From Candidatus Cloacimonadota bacterium (GTDB lineage Bacteria > Cloacimonadota > Cloacimonadia > Cloacimonadales > TCS61): a DNA stretch of 12,526 nucleotides. The notes beneath the pieces were generated by a model, which was given only the letters and a program-made list of their open reading frames with translations, did not search any database and was not told the DNA's origin. Below, piece by piece: positions 1-7,208 of this stretch; position 1 is the stretch's first letter; each line of letters starts with the position of its first letter. Location: positions 1 to 12,526 of the forward strand of contig JAFGEH010000140.1 of the NCBI GenBank assembly GCA_016931665.1. The letters run 5' to 3'. The position numbers and the translations under genes are program-made.

Positions 1-275
1 ATGGTGAGAAGGATTACCAAGATCTGTTGCTTCTCGGTACTAACCCGGGAACATCGAAAGTGAATTCGGAAAAATCAAGATTAACCCCAGACCAGGAATA
101 TGAACTTTTTTACTGGGACGAGGAATGGCAATCAGCTGGGATCAGAAAAGCAGCAGAAAGTGGGATCCATTTCGAAAATCTCCCCCGCAACAAGTTATAC
201 TGGTTGGTTAATATTCCATCCCACCATTTAGAAAGGATCTTCACTTATCAGCAATCAAAACAGATCTGGTGGTAA
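1..275 (+). CDS. C-terminal fragment of a larger protein, possibly transglutaminase-like
   Basis: The reading frame is open from the left edge (first full codon at base 3) to a TAA at 273-275, so about 90 C-terminal residues are visible and the true start lies outside. The fragment is rich in aromatic residues: ELFYWDEEWQS, then HFENLPRNKLYWLVN, then ERIFTY and a final KQIWW. From memory, this pattern (YWD..W.S.G, F/YDN.P.NALLWLRN, E.RIFTYE.GKQ.WW) closes large secreted or periplasmic transglutaminase-domain proteins of Bacteroidota and relatives. It probably forms a small beta-rich accessory domain. No catalytic residues can be judged because the N-terminal part is missing. An internal TTG at 27 is a possible start but is not needed. 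The next gene begins 26 nt downstream on the same strand. The coding call is firm; the family assignment is tentative. Confidence 0.6.
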   Translation, partial: GEKDYQDLLLLGTNPGTSKVNSEKSRLTPDQEYELFYWDEEWQSAGIRKAAESGIHFENLPRNKLYWLVNIPSHHLERIFTYQQSKQIWW

Positions 276-301
276 TTCCAGATAATTAGAGAGGATGTTT
301 T

Positions 302-1603
302 ATGAGTTACAGTCCGGTTGAGATCATCATAAAAAAAAGGAATGGAGAACAATTAAGCGAATCTGAATTAAAATTCATGTTTCAGGGATATATTGAGAAC
401 CAGATTCCCGATTATCAGATGTCTGCACTGTTGATGGCTATCTACCATAAAGGAATGAAAAAATCAGAGATCAGCAATTTAACTTCAATCTACATCAACT
501 CCGGACGGATAATCACTTTCCCTGAAGATATTGCAACTGTGGATAAACACTCGACCGGTGGAGTTGGAGATAAAATCAGTATAATCCTGGGTCCGATCAT
601 GGCCGCCTGCGGAGCTTATGTCCCAATGATCTCAGGAAGAGGATTGGGTCATACCGGCGGAACTCTTGACAAGCTGGACTCAATCCCCGGTCTGAGGACA
701 GACTTTTCGGAAAAGGAATTCAGGAAACTCGTCCTGAATAACGGCTATGCCATTGTCAGTCAGACAGAGAGTCTGGTGCCAATAGACAAGCATATCTACG
801 CCCTGCGCGATGTAACCGGGACAATTGAGAGCCTGCCTTTGATCACAGCCAGCATCATGAGTAAAAAAATAGCTGAAGGGGCGCGTAACCTGGTTATTGA
901 TCTTAAAATCGGGTCTGGGGCATTTATCAGAAATCTCGAGGCAGCCAGAAAACTGGGAAAGCTGCTGACCAATACAGGTAATAGTTTCGGTCAGAATGTG
1001 AAAATTATATATACAAATATGAATTCTCCCCTGGGTGAGTACGTGGGCAATTCTCTGGAAATCCTGGAATCGATTCATTTCCTGCAGGGTAAAAAAATAC
1101 CGGATCTTTATCAGATCACCAGAAGATTAGCCATAACCATGCTGCAGATAGCCGGCATCAGCAGTTCGGAAACGGTTGCCGTAGAGCATTTCGATAATGT
1201 ACTTAATAGCGGGGCAGCACTGGAAAGGTTTAAATTAATGATTCAGGCTCAGGAAGGCGACCCTGCTGTATGTGATAATCCCCAATTGCTACCCAGAGCA
1301 CGTTATGAAATTCCCATTGAAGCTACTGACTCAGGCTGGATCGAAGCCATAGATTCTCAGAATATCGGCTATGCTCTGATAGGCCTGGGTGCAGGCCGCA
1401 GAAAGATCAATGATCAGCTGGATTATAGCGCTGGCGCCTATCTTCCCCATAAAATTGGAGATCATCTTGAACGCGGGGCACGGTTAGGTTCCATATTCTG
1501 CAATAACCTGCATCTGGTTGATGAGGCAGCTGGCAAGATTGCAGATTCTTTTCATCTGACCAAACAACCGACCAAACATCAGGAACTGATACTGGAATAT
1601 TAG
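302..1603 (+). CDS. deoA: Pyrimidine-nucleoside / thymidine phosphorylase
   Basis: This enzyme splits thymidine or other pyrimidine nucleosides with phosphate into the free base and (deoxy)ribose-1-phosphate, in cytosolic nucleoside salvage. The 433-aa length is normal for the family. The family signature is present at residues 111-130 (SGRGLGHTGG followed by TLDKLDSIPG). The phosphate-binding glycine-rich stretch KHSTGGVGD lies at 82-90. By spacing to the E. coli enzyme, the base-contacting residues are H83, R169, S184 and K188, all present. An N-terminal alpha-helical domain (about 1-70), a central alpha/beta domain and a C-terminal domain are expected. The start is supported by AGAGAGGA at 288-295, six bases before the ATG. 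Sequence alone cannot separate thymidine-specific (deoA) from broad pyrimidine (pdp) activity. It sits upstream of the rpmF-fab cluster, separated by a 137-nt leader, and is probably not part of that operon. Confidence 0.95.
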   Translation: MSYSPVEIIIKKRNGEQLSESELKFMFQGYIENQIPDYQMSALLMAIYHKGMKKSEISNLTSIYINSGRIITFPEDIATVDKHSTGGVGDKISIILGPIMAACGAYVPMISGRGLGHTGGTLDKLDSIPGLRTDFSEKEFRKLVLNNGYAIVSQTESLVPIDKHIYALRDVTGTIESLPLITASIMSKKIAEGARNLVIDLKIGSGAFIRNLEAARKLGKLLTNTGNSFGQNVKIIYTNMNSPLGEYVGNSLEILESIHFLQGKKIPDLYQITRRLAITMLQIAGISSSETVAVEHFDNVLNSGAALERFKLMIQAQEGDPAVCDNPQLLPRARYEIPIEATDSGWIEAIDSQNIGYALIGLGAGRRKINDQLDYSAGAYLPHKIGDHLERGARLGSIFCNNLHLVDEAAGKIADSFHLTKQPTKHQELILEY

Positions 1604-1639
1604 GTTCTACCGCACCATATTCAGCCTGCCCCAAATATC

Positions 1640-1667
1640 TTGACACGGTAAAAGTGAAAAATAATGT
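1640..1667 (+). promoter_or_regulatory. Candidate promoter for the rpmF-plsX-fab operon
   Basis: A perfect TTGACA at 1640-1645 is followed after 16 nt by TAATGT at 1662-1667, which keeps the key T, A and final T of a -10 box. It lies in the only sizeable intergenic stretch ahead of rpmF, where an operon promoter is expected. The -10 matches only 3 of 6 bases, and the sigma-factor preference of this lineage is unknown. Confidence 0.35.
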
Positions 1668-1676
1668 GGTTTGCGG

Positions 1677-1696
1677 ATACGCCTTATTGGACGTAT
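1677..1696 (+). promoter_or_regulatory. Small leader hairpin upstream of rpmF
   Basis: ATACGCC (1677-1683) can pair with GG-A-CGTAT (1689-1696), giving seven base pairs with one bulged A and a TTATT loop, followed by TTTA. It could be a weak terminator of the upstream phosphorylase gene, or a 5' hairpin of the rpmF transcript if the promoter at 1640-1667 is used. The stem is short and AT-rich, so either role is weakly supported. Confidence 0.25.
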
Positions 1697-1740
1697 TTTA
1701 TTGATAAATAGAGATTTAAATAATATCAGGAGAAAGTATA

Positions 1741-1920
1741 ATGGCATTACCGAAAAGAAAAGTCTCAAAATCCAGAAGGGATAAAAGACGTACCCATTAC
1801 AAAGCCGAAGTTCCAGCTGTAGCCACCTGTTCGAATTGCGGTGAAACCTGCAGACCTCATAATATCTGTGCCAATTGCGGGCATTATAACGGCAAGAAAG
1901 TCATCGAAATAAAAGAATAG
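1741..1920 (+). CDS. rpmF: Large ribosomal subunit protein bL32
   Basis: This 59-aa basic protein starts [20 protein letters not shown], the typical L32 N-terminus. A C4 zinc ribbon follows: C-SN-C (TCSNCGE) and, after a short loop, C-AN-C (ICANCGHY). It is a structural component of the 50S subunit. AGGAGA at 1728-1733 lies seven bases before the ATG and supports the start. The TAG stop is immediately followed by the ATG of plsX with no spacer, so the two are almost certainly co-transcribed and probably translationally coupled. The rpmF-plsX-fab order is widespread in bacteria. The yceD (DUF177) gene that often precedes rpmF is absent. Confidence 0.95.
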   Translation: MALPKRKVSKSRRDKRRTHYKAEVPAVATCSNCGETCRPHNICANCGHYNGKKVIEIKE

Positions 1921-2916
1921 ATGCGTATAGCTGTTGATGCCTTTGGCAGTGATAATGCTCCTTCTCCGGAAGTTGAAGGCGCTATTCTGGCTATCAAGGA
2001 TGATCTGTGCGAGCAGGTAATTCTGGTCGGCCGGGAAGAATTGCTGGCTAAAGAGCTCGAAATTTTTTTTTATGATAAAAAACGAATCAAAATATTCAAT
2101 GCATCTGAAATTATCGATGTCTCCGATACACCTGCCAGCATCGTTAAAACAAAACCGGATTCTTCCTTAATACAGACTATCCGGCTGCATAAGGAAAAAA
2201 AAGTTTCCGGTTTTGTCAGCGCCGGAAATACTGGGGCGGTTATGGCCTCATCCCTATTTGAACTGGGTCGGATCAAAAATATACAGAGACCGGCTATCGC
2301 AATTACCCTGCCCACCATGGCTAAACCCGAAATCATTCTGGATGTGGGAGCCAATGTTGATTGTTCTCCGGAAAATCTGCATCAGTTCGCCAGGTTGGGT
2401 TCTCTTTATTCACATTTTTTTTTTCAAAAAGAGAATCCTGAGGTAGCCTTGCTCAATATCGGTGAAGAAAGCGTTAAAGGCAACGACCTTGCCAAGAAAG
2501 CCTATAATCTGCTGGCTCAGGATCAGGATATTAATTTCATCGGTAATATCGAAGGTAAAGATCTGCTTAAAGGTGTGGCCGATGTAGTTGTCTGCGACGG
2601 CTTTGTGGGTAACGTTATGTTAAAAACAGTGGAAGGTGTTGCAGTAGCAATTTTCGATATGATGAGAGAACAGATCAGAAAGGACTGGGTGGCTAAAATC
2701 GGAGCTTTGCTTTCCTTCCCGGTCTATTCTTACCTTAAAAAGAAACTGGATCACTCAGAATATGGCGGTGCTCTGCTGGTGGGCCTGAATGGAATTCCCG
2801 TTGTCTCGCATGGCCGGGCAAATTCACTGGCAATCAAGAATGCCATTAAAGTGGCTGTCCGTATTGCTCAATCCGGTTTTATTGAACATTCTCAAGCATA
2901 TTTTGAAAAGATGTAA
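1921..2916 (+). CDS. plsX: Phosphate acyltransferase PlsX
   Basis: PlsX converts acyl-ACP and phosphate into acyl-phosphate, the donor for PlsY in phosphatidic acid synthesis; it acts at the inner face of the cytoplasmic membrane. The 331-aa length is normal. Family blocks appear in order: AVDAFGSDNAP (4-14), SAGNTGA (100-106), DVGANVDC (141-148), LLNIGEE with KGN (177-188), GNIEG (208-212), CDGFVGNV (225-232), YGGALLVG (281-288) and SHGRA (296-300). The first block usually reads MGGDHAP, so Phe and Ser in place of Met and Gly are a mild deviation. The ATG directly abuts the rpmF stop and has no clear Shine-Dalgarno sequence, so translation probably relies on coupling to rpmF. Two long T runs occur in the coding sequence (2063-2071 and 2415-2424), but the frame is intact. 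Confidence 0.96.
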   Translation: MRIAVDAFGSDNAPSPEVEGAILAIKDDLCEQVILVGREELLAKELEIFFYDKKRIKIFNASEIIDVSDTPASIVKTKPDSSLIQTIRLHKEKKVSGFVSAGNTGAVMASSLFELGRIKNIQRPAIAITLPTMAKPEIILDVGANVDCSPENLHQFARLGSLYSHFFFQKENPEVALLNIGEESVKGNDLAKKAYNLLAQDQDINFIGNIEGKDLLKGVADVVVCDGFVGNVMLKTVEGVAVAIFDMMREQIRKDWVAKIGALLSFPVYSYLKKKLDHSEYGGALLVGLNGIPVVSHGRANSLAIKNAIKVAVRIAQSGFIEHSQAYFEKM

Positions 2917-2918
2917 TT

Positions 2919-3914
2919 ATGATAACCAAATATCACGCAAAAATTTCCGGAACCGGGATGCATGTCCCCGAGAAGATCCTGAACAATTATGACCTGGAAA
3001 AGATCGTCGATACATCGGATGAATGGATTAAGATCAGAACCGGAATGTTTGAAAGGCATATTGCTGCTGACTCTGAAGCAGCGTCCGATATAGCATACCA
3101 GGCTGCTCTCAAAGCCCTGGACTCGGCTGGCATCAGGGCTAAAGAACTCGATATGATCATCGTGGCCAGTGTTACCAACGACCATGCCTTCCCTGCTACC
3201 GCCTGTATACTGCAGAAGTTGCTGGGAGCCAGGGAAATTCCCGCCTTTGATATCAGCGCCGGCTGTTCCGGCTGGATTTATGCCGCCAATATTGCCAAGC
3301 AGTACATCGAAAACGGAATTTGCTCGCATATACTGATCATCGGAGTGGACCTTCTCAGCAAAATCGTCAACTGGTCAGACCGTAATACCTGTGTGCTTTT
3401 CGGAGACGGAGCAGGAGCAACTATCATCTCTAAAGCAGAGCCCTCGGATATATCATGTTTCATCGATTCGCACATCTCCTCTGATGGTTCCAGCTATGAC
3501 CTTCTGATTCAGCCCGCCGGCGGTTCCCGGCAACCGGCAAGCGAAAAAACAGTTAAAGATAACTTGCATACCATTTATATGGAAGGAAATAAAATCTTTA
3601 AATTAGCCATCAGATCAATGAATGATGCCTGCCATATTGTCCTGAAAAGAAATAATATGGACATCAGATCCATTGACTGGCTGATCACTCATCAGGCGAA
3701 TTTGAGGATCATTGAGGCTTTAGGCAAAAAACTCAGGATCGCGGAAGAAAAAGTAATAGTGAATATCGAGAAGTATGCCAATACCTCAGCCGCTACCATA
3801 CCGATTGCCATGGATGAAGCAATCCATCTTGGCAAGATCAGACACGGTGACCTAGTATTGATGGCTACCTTCGGAGCCGGACTAACTTCCGGAAGCCTGT
3901 TGATCAGGTATTAG
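2919..3914 (+). CDS. fabH: Beta-ketoacyl-ACP synthase III
   Basis: FabH starts type II fatty acid synthesis by condensing an acyl-CoA primer (acetyl-CoA or a branched-chain acyl-CoA) with malonyl-ACP. The catalytic triad is complete: C116 in SAGCSGW, H258 in ITHQANLRI and N288 in YANTSAATIP. The N-terminal SDEWIKIRTGMFERHIA region (33-49) and FGDGAGA (161-167) are also typical. The 331-aa length matches the family. The block around the nucleophile reads SAGCSGW, where many homologues have NAACSGF. The primer specificity cannot be read from this. The start lies two bases after the plsX stop, which suggests translational coupling. Confidence 0.96.
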   Translation: MITKYHAKISGTGMHVPEKILNNYDLEKIVDTSDEWIKIRTGMFERHIAADSEAASDIAYQAALKALDSAGIRAKELDMIIVASVTNDHAFPATACILQKLLGAREIPAFDISAGCSGWIYAANIAKQYIENGICSHILIIGVDLLSKIVNWSDRNTCVLFGDGAGATIISKAEPSDISCFIDSHISSDGSSYDLLIQPAGGSRQPASEKTVKDNLHTIYMEGNKIFKLAIRSMNDACHIVLKRNNMDIRSIDWLITHQANLRIIEALGKKLRIAEEKVIVNIEKYANTSAATIPIAMDEAIHLGKIRHGDLVLMATFGAGLTSGSLLIRY

Positions 3915-3925
3915 CAGGTACAGCC

Positions 3926-4864
3926 ATGAAAACAGCTTTCGTGTTTCCTGGTCAGGGAGCTCAATACATAGGTATGGCTATGGATCTGGCGGAAAGCAGG
4001 GAAGAATATAGCTGGACCCTGCAGGAATTCGACCGCATCAATCAAACTCAATTGTGGAATATAATGCGGGATGGTCCGGAATCCGCCCTGCAGGAAACGC
4101 GTTATACTCAGCCGGCAATCCTCTTTCACAGCATTGCCGCTCTGAAATTATTCCAGACAGAAATCGGGATAAAACCGGATTATGTTGCCGGACATTCCCT
4201 GGGAGAATTCTCCGCCCTGGTAGCCAATAATACCCTGCAATGGCTGGATGCCATGTATCTGGTTCATAAAAGAGGGGAATTCATGATCAGAGCCAATCAA
4301 GACCGACCCTTTGCCATGGCTGCCGTTATAGGCCTTACGGGCGACACCGTTCACCACATCTGCCTTCAGGTTACACAAACCTACACCGTGGTAGCAGCAA
4401 ATTTCAATACACCAGAGCAAACCGTGATCTCCGGAACCAGAGAAGGAGTTGAAGCAGCCTCCCGGCTGGCTGAAGAGGCTGGAGCAAAAAAAATAGTGCC
4501 CCTGGCCGTAGGAGGCCCTTTCCACTCACCCTTAATCACCCGGGCTGAAGAATGGCTGAATCAGGAGATAGCAAAAATCAACTTTTCCCAACCGGAAATT
4601 CCCGTAATCACCAATGTCGATGCTTCTCCGACCACAAACCTGGATAAAATCAGGTATAATCTAGCTAAACAGGTTACATCTCCCGTTTTATGGGTCGATA
4701 CGATAAATTTTCTGATTTCCAGGGGAATTGATCTTATTTTTGAATTCGGTCCGAAAAATGTATTAGCTGGAATGATTAAAAAAATCAATCGTGATCTTCC
4801 GGTAATCAATATTGACAAACTTACAGATATTGAGAAAGCTAAAATCAGGATGAAAGAATTATGA
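3926..4864 (+). CDS. fabD: Malonyl-CoA:ACP transacylase
   Basis: FabD transfers malonyl from CoA to the phosphopantetheine of AcpP, supplying the extender unit for FabH and FabF. The oxyanion-hole loop FPGQGAQ lies at 7-13 and the nucleophile elbow GHSLGE at 89-94, with catalytic S91. The HKRGEFM segment carries R116, at the place of the malonyl-carboxylate-binding Arg. Catalytic H200 lies in GGPFHSPL. The NFNTPEQTVISG block (159-170) is also typical. The 312-aa length is normal. The gene begins 11 nt after the fabH stop with only a weak AGGT-type ribosome-binding site. Its TGA overlaps the fabG start in an ATGA, a usual sign of tight co-translation. Confidence 0.96.
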   Translation: MKTAFVFPGQGAQYIGMAMDLAESREEYSWTLQEFDRINQTQLWNIMRDGPESALQETRYTQPAILFHSIAALKLFQTEIGIKPDYVAGHSLGEFSALVANNTLQWLDAMYLVHKRGEFMIRANQDRPFAMAAVIGLTGDTVHHICLQVTQTYTVVAANFNTPEQTVISGTREGVEAASRLAEEAGAKKIVPLAVGGPFHSPLITRAEEWLNQEIAKINFSQPEIPVITNVDASPTTNLDKIRYNLAKQVTSPVLWVDTINFLISRGIDLIFEFGPKNVLAGMIKKINRDLPVINIDKLTDIEKAKIRMKEL

Positions 4865-5604
4865 AAGATCTTCAGAATAAGCAGGTTATAATAACCGGGG
4901 CAGCCCGTGGTATCGGACTGGCAATTGCCGGGAAGTTCGGGCTGGCAGGAGCAGCAGTCCACATAATCGACCTGCAGGAAGATGCTGTTAAGAATGCCGA
5001 GCTGCAGCTGCAGAGTCAGGGTTACAAAGTAAAAGGTCATATTGCCGATGTTACTAATTCTGACCAGATTGAAACTATCTTTAAAAACATCGCAGAGGAA
5101 TACCAGAATATTGATATCCTGATTAATAATGCCGGAATAACCAGGGACGGACTAGTGATGAAGATGAAGGAATCCGACTGGGATGCTGTGATCAATGTAA
5201 ACTTGAAAGGAACTTTCATCTGCACTCAGAAAGTCTGCCGATATATGCTCAGGCAGAAACAGGGAGTGATCATCAATATTGCCTCGGTGATCGGTATCAT
5301 GGGTAATGCCGGGCAGTCTAATTACGCAGCTTCTAAAGGTGGCATCATAGCCTTTACCAAATCGGTTGCTAAAGAATTCGCTTCCAGGAATATCAGAGTT
5401 AATGCCGTTGCCCCGGGGTTCATTGAAACAGAAATGACCCGCATCCTACCCCAGGAAATTATTGAAAAATATGCTCAAGCCATTCCCCTGAAAAGAATGG
5501 GATCGGCGCAGGATGTTGCAGATGCCTGCCTCTTTCTTGCTTCCGATTACTCTGCTTATATAACAGGTCAGACTATCCATGTAGATGGTGGTTTAATAAT
5601 GTGA
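4861..5604 (+). CDS. fabG: 3-oxoacyl-ACP reductase
   Basis: FabG is the NADPH-dependent reductase that converts 3-ketoacyl-ACP to 3-hydroxyacyl-ACP in the elongation cycle. It is a classical short-chain dehydrogenase of 247 aa, the usual length. The Rossmann motif TGAARGIG lies at 12-19, NNAG at 89-92, and the active-site tetrad is N114, S142, Y155 and K159 (SNYAASKGG). The VNAVAPGFIETEM block and the C-terminal ITGQTIHVDGG are typical of FabG rather than a generic SDR. The start codon overlaps the fabD stop by four bases. acpP follows after 22 nt. Confidence 0.96.
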   Translation: MKDLQNKQVIITGAARGIGLAIAGKFGLAGAAVHIIDLQEDAVKNAELQLQSQGYKVKGHIADVTNSDQIETIFKNIAEEYQNIDILINNAGITRDGLVMKMKESDWDAVINVNLKGTFICTQKVCRYMLRQKQGVIINIASVIGIMGNAGQSNYAASKGGIIAFTKSVAKEFASRNIRVNAVAPGFIETEMTRILPQEIIEKYAQAIPLKRMGSAQDVADACLFLASDYSAYITGQTIHVDGGLIM

Positions 5605-5615
5605 AATACCAGAAT

Positions 5616-5623
5616 AAGGAGGA
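5616..5623 (+). promoter_or_regulatory. Strong ribosome-binding site of acpP
   Basis: AAGGAGGA lies three bases before the acpP ATG and is the best Shine-Dalgarno match in the fab cluster. It fits the need for a high level of acyl carrier protein relative to the enzymes around it. Confidence 0.8.
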
Positions 5624-5626
5624 ATA

Positions 5627-5863
5627 ATGGACGTAGTAGCCAAAGTAAAAGAAATCATTGTTGAGGAACTTGGTGTTGATGAAAATGAAGTTACCATGGA
5701 AGCCAGTTTCATCGAAGATCTAGGAGCTGATTCCCTGGATACAGTGGAATTGATCATGAAATTCGAAGAAGAGTTCGATATTGATATCGACGATGAAGAA
5801 GCAGAAAAACTCACCACAGTCGGTAAAGCAATCGAATATCTGAAAACAAAATTAGCTGAATAA
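5627..5863 (+). CDS. acpP: Acyl carrier protein
   Basis: This is the small acidic carrier that holds growing acyl chains on a 4'-phosphopantetheine arm. The attachment serine is S36 within the DSL motif ([12 protein letters not shown]). The 78-aa length, the strongly acidic four-helix composition and the start [19 protein letters not shown] are typical. Between fabG and fabF it serves the fatty acid pathway, not a polyketide or other secondary system. It has a very strong ribosome-binding site and is followed by an intrinsic terminator, so its message should be the most abundant of the cluster. The AcpS enzyme that loads the arm is not in this window. Confidence 0.97.
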   Translation: MDVVAKVKEIIVEELGVDENEVTMEASFIEDLGADSLDTVELIMKFEEEFDIDIDDEEAEKLTTVGKAIEYLKTKLAE

Positions 5864-5871
5864 ATTAATCA

Positions 5872-5906
5872 GGGTGAAACTCTCAGGAGTTTCACCCACT
5901 GTTTTT
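5872..5906 (+). terminator. Rho-independent terminator between acpP and fabF
   Basis: A perfect 11-bp inverted repeat, GGGTGAAACTC (5872-5882) and GAGTTTCACCC (5887-5897), with a TCAG loop, is followed by ACTG and a run of five T residues (5902-5906) and further T-rich sequence. It begins eight bases after the acpP stop. fabF and rnc lie just downstream on the same strand with no obvious promoter in the remaining 25 bases, so the structure probably works as a partial terminator (attenuator) that lowers their expression relative to acpP. Confidence 0.85.
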
Positions 5907-5931
5907 CTATTTATAAACTCACGGGGGTTTA

Positions 5932-7176
5932 ATGAGAAGGCGAGTTGTAATAACTGGATTAGGAACTATCAATGCAATTGGTCATAACACACAAACAACC
6001 TGGGATAATTTATTAGCAGGCAAATCCGGAATCGAGAAGATCAAAAGCTTCGAACTGACAGATGAATACTCCAGCCAGATTGGTGGTGAGGTCAAAGATT
6101 TCGATGCTTCCAGTTTCATAGACAAAAAGAAAGCCAAAAGAATCGACCGTTATACCCAATTCGCTCTCATTGCATCTCAGGAAGCCTTTACCGATTCCGG
6201 TTTACATGAATATGCCTTCGATCCTGACAGGGCCGGAGTTATCATTTCCTCCGGAATCGGCGGGATGTACACTTTTGAAACCGAAGCCAGCAAATTGGTA
6301 ACTTCCGGACCTAAACGTATCAGCCCTTTCTTTATACCCAAAATGATTTCCAATATAGCTTCTGCCGAAGTGGCGATCGAGCTAAATCTTAAAGCCATTA
6401 ATTTCTGTATTACTTCCGCTTGTGCTTCCGCTAACCATGCCTTGGGGACATCATTCAGATCTATCCAGTATGGCGATGCCGATATTATTCTCAGCGGCGG
6501 CTCGGAAGCTTCAGTAACCCCCCTGGCTGTAGCAGGTTTTTGTGCCATGAAAGCTTTAAGCACCCGTAATGACGAACCTGCTAGAGCCAGTCGCCCCTTC
6601 GACAGGGACCGGGATGGTTTTATCATGGCCGAAGGTGCCGGGGTACTTGCCTTGGAAGAACTAGAACATGCCCTGAAAAGAAATGCCAGAATCTATGCCG
6701 AAATCGTCGGTTACGGAGCTTCCTGTGATGCGTATCATATTACTGCCCCCGCGGAGAATGGTGAAGGTGGTGCGCGAGCTATTAAGATGGCGCTGCTTGA
6801 TGCCGGTATTGAGCCTGTTGCCCTTGATTACATAAACGCTCATGGTACCTCAACTCCCTTGAATGATCCCAATGAAACTGCTGCCATCAAAGCGGTTCTG
6901 GGAGACCACGCTTATCGGGTAAAAATAAATTCGACTAAATCGATGGTCGGACATACCCTGGGAGCTGCAGCTGCCATTGAGGCCATTGTTTCTGTACTTT
7001 CAATTGTCAACAGTACCGTTCATCCTACAATGAACCTGGATAACCCTGATCCCCTTTGCGATCTCGATTATGTTCCTCATAAATCTCAAAAGCTGCCAAT
7101 TAATTACGCCTTGAGTAACTCACTGGGCTTCGGAGGTCATAACGCTGTTCTTATCTTTAAAAAATTTGAAACTTAG
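5932..7176 (+). CDS. fabF: Beta-ketoacyl-ACP synthase II
   Basis: FabF carries out the elongating Claisen condensation of acyl-ACP with malonyl-ACP. The start MRRRVVITGLG is canonical. The Cys-His-His triad is C164 (TSACASANHALG), H304 (NAHGTSTPLND) and H341 (SMVGHTLGAA), with the conserved K336 just before it. RPFDRDRDGF and AEGAGVL (221-238) and the C-terminal NSLGFGGHNA glycine-rich loop are present. The 414-aa length is typical of FabF. The ATG is preceded by ACGGGGGTTTA, a G-rich but atypical Shine-Dalgarno sequence. It lies downstream of the acpP terminator and presumably depends on read-through. FabB is possible, but length and context favour FabF. Confidence 0.95.
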   Translation: MRRRVVITGLGTINAIGHNTQTTWDNLLAGKSGIEKIKSFELTDEYSSQIGGEVKDFDASSFIDKKKAKRIDRYTQFALIASQEAFTDSGLHEYAFDPDRAGVIISSGIGGMYTFETEASKLVTSGPKRISPFFIPKMISNIASAEVAIELNLKAINFCITSACASANHALGTSFRSIQYGDADIILSGGSEASVTPLAVAGFCAMKALSTRNDEPARASRPFDRDRDGFIMAEGAGVLALEELEHALKRNARIYAEIVGYGASCDAYHITAPAENGEGGARAIKMALLDAGIEPVALDYINAHGTSTPLNDPNETAAIKAVLGDHAYRVKINSTKSMVGHTLGAAAAIEAIVSVLSIVNSTVHPTMNLDNPDPLCDLDYVPHKSQKLPINYALSNSLGFGGHNAVLIFKKFET

Positions 7177-7185
7177 ATTTATACG

Positions 7186-7208
7186 ACAGCATTCTTCCTG
7201 ACTGCTGT
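7186..7208 (+). promoter_or_regulatory. Inverted repeat over the rnc start codon
   Basis: ACAGCA (7186-7191) and TGCTGT (7203-7208) form a perfect 6-bp stem with an 11-nt loop. The right arm contains the first two bases of the proposed GTG start of rnc. No purine-rich ribosome-binding site lies in the 30 bases between fabF and rnc. The repeat could modulate rnc initiation, but a 6-bp stem can arise by chance. Confidence 0.25.

Noticed and set aside
680..1078. Minus-strand open frame of 132 codons inside the phosphorylase gene
   Set aside because: It lies opposite a fully conserved enzyme, has no ribosome-binding site and no recognisable protein character.
2892..3329. Minus-strand open frame of 145 codons across the plsX/fabH junction
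   Set aside because: It is antisense to two well-supported genes and looks like a by-product of their codon use.
4561..5040. Minus-strand open frame of 159 codons opposite fabD/fabG
   Set aside because: It has hydrophobic, low-complexity stretches produced by the complement of conserved codons, and both sense genes are certain.
6177..6626. Minus-strand open frame of 149 codons inside fabF
   Set aside because: It is antisense to the active-site region of FabF and has no independent initiation signal.
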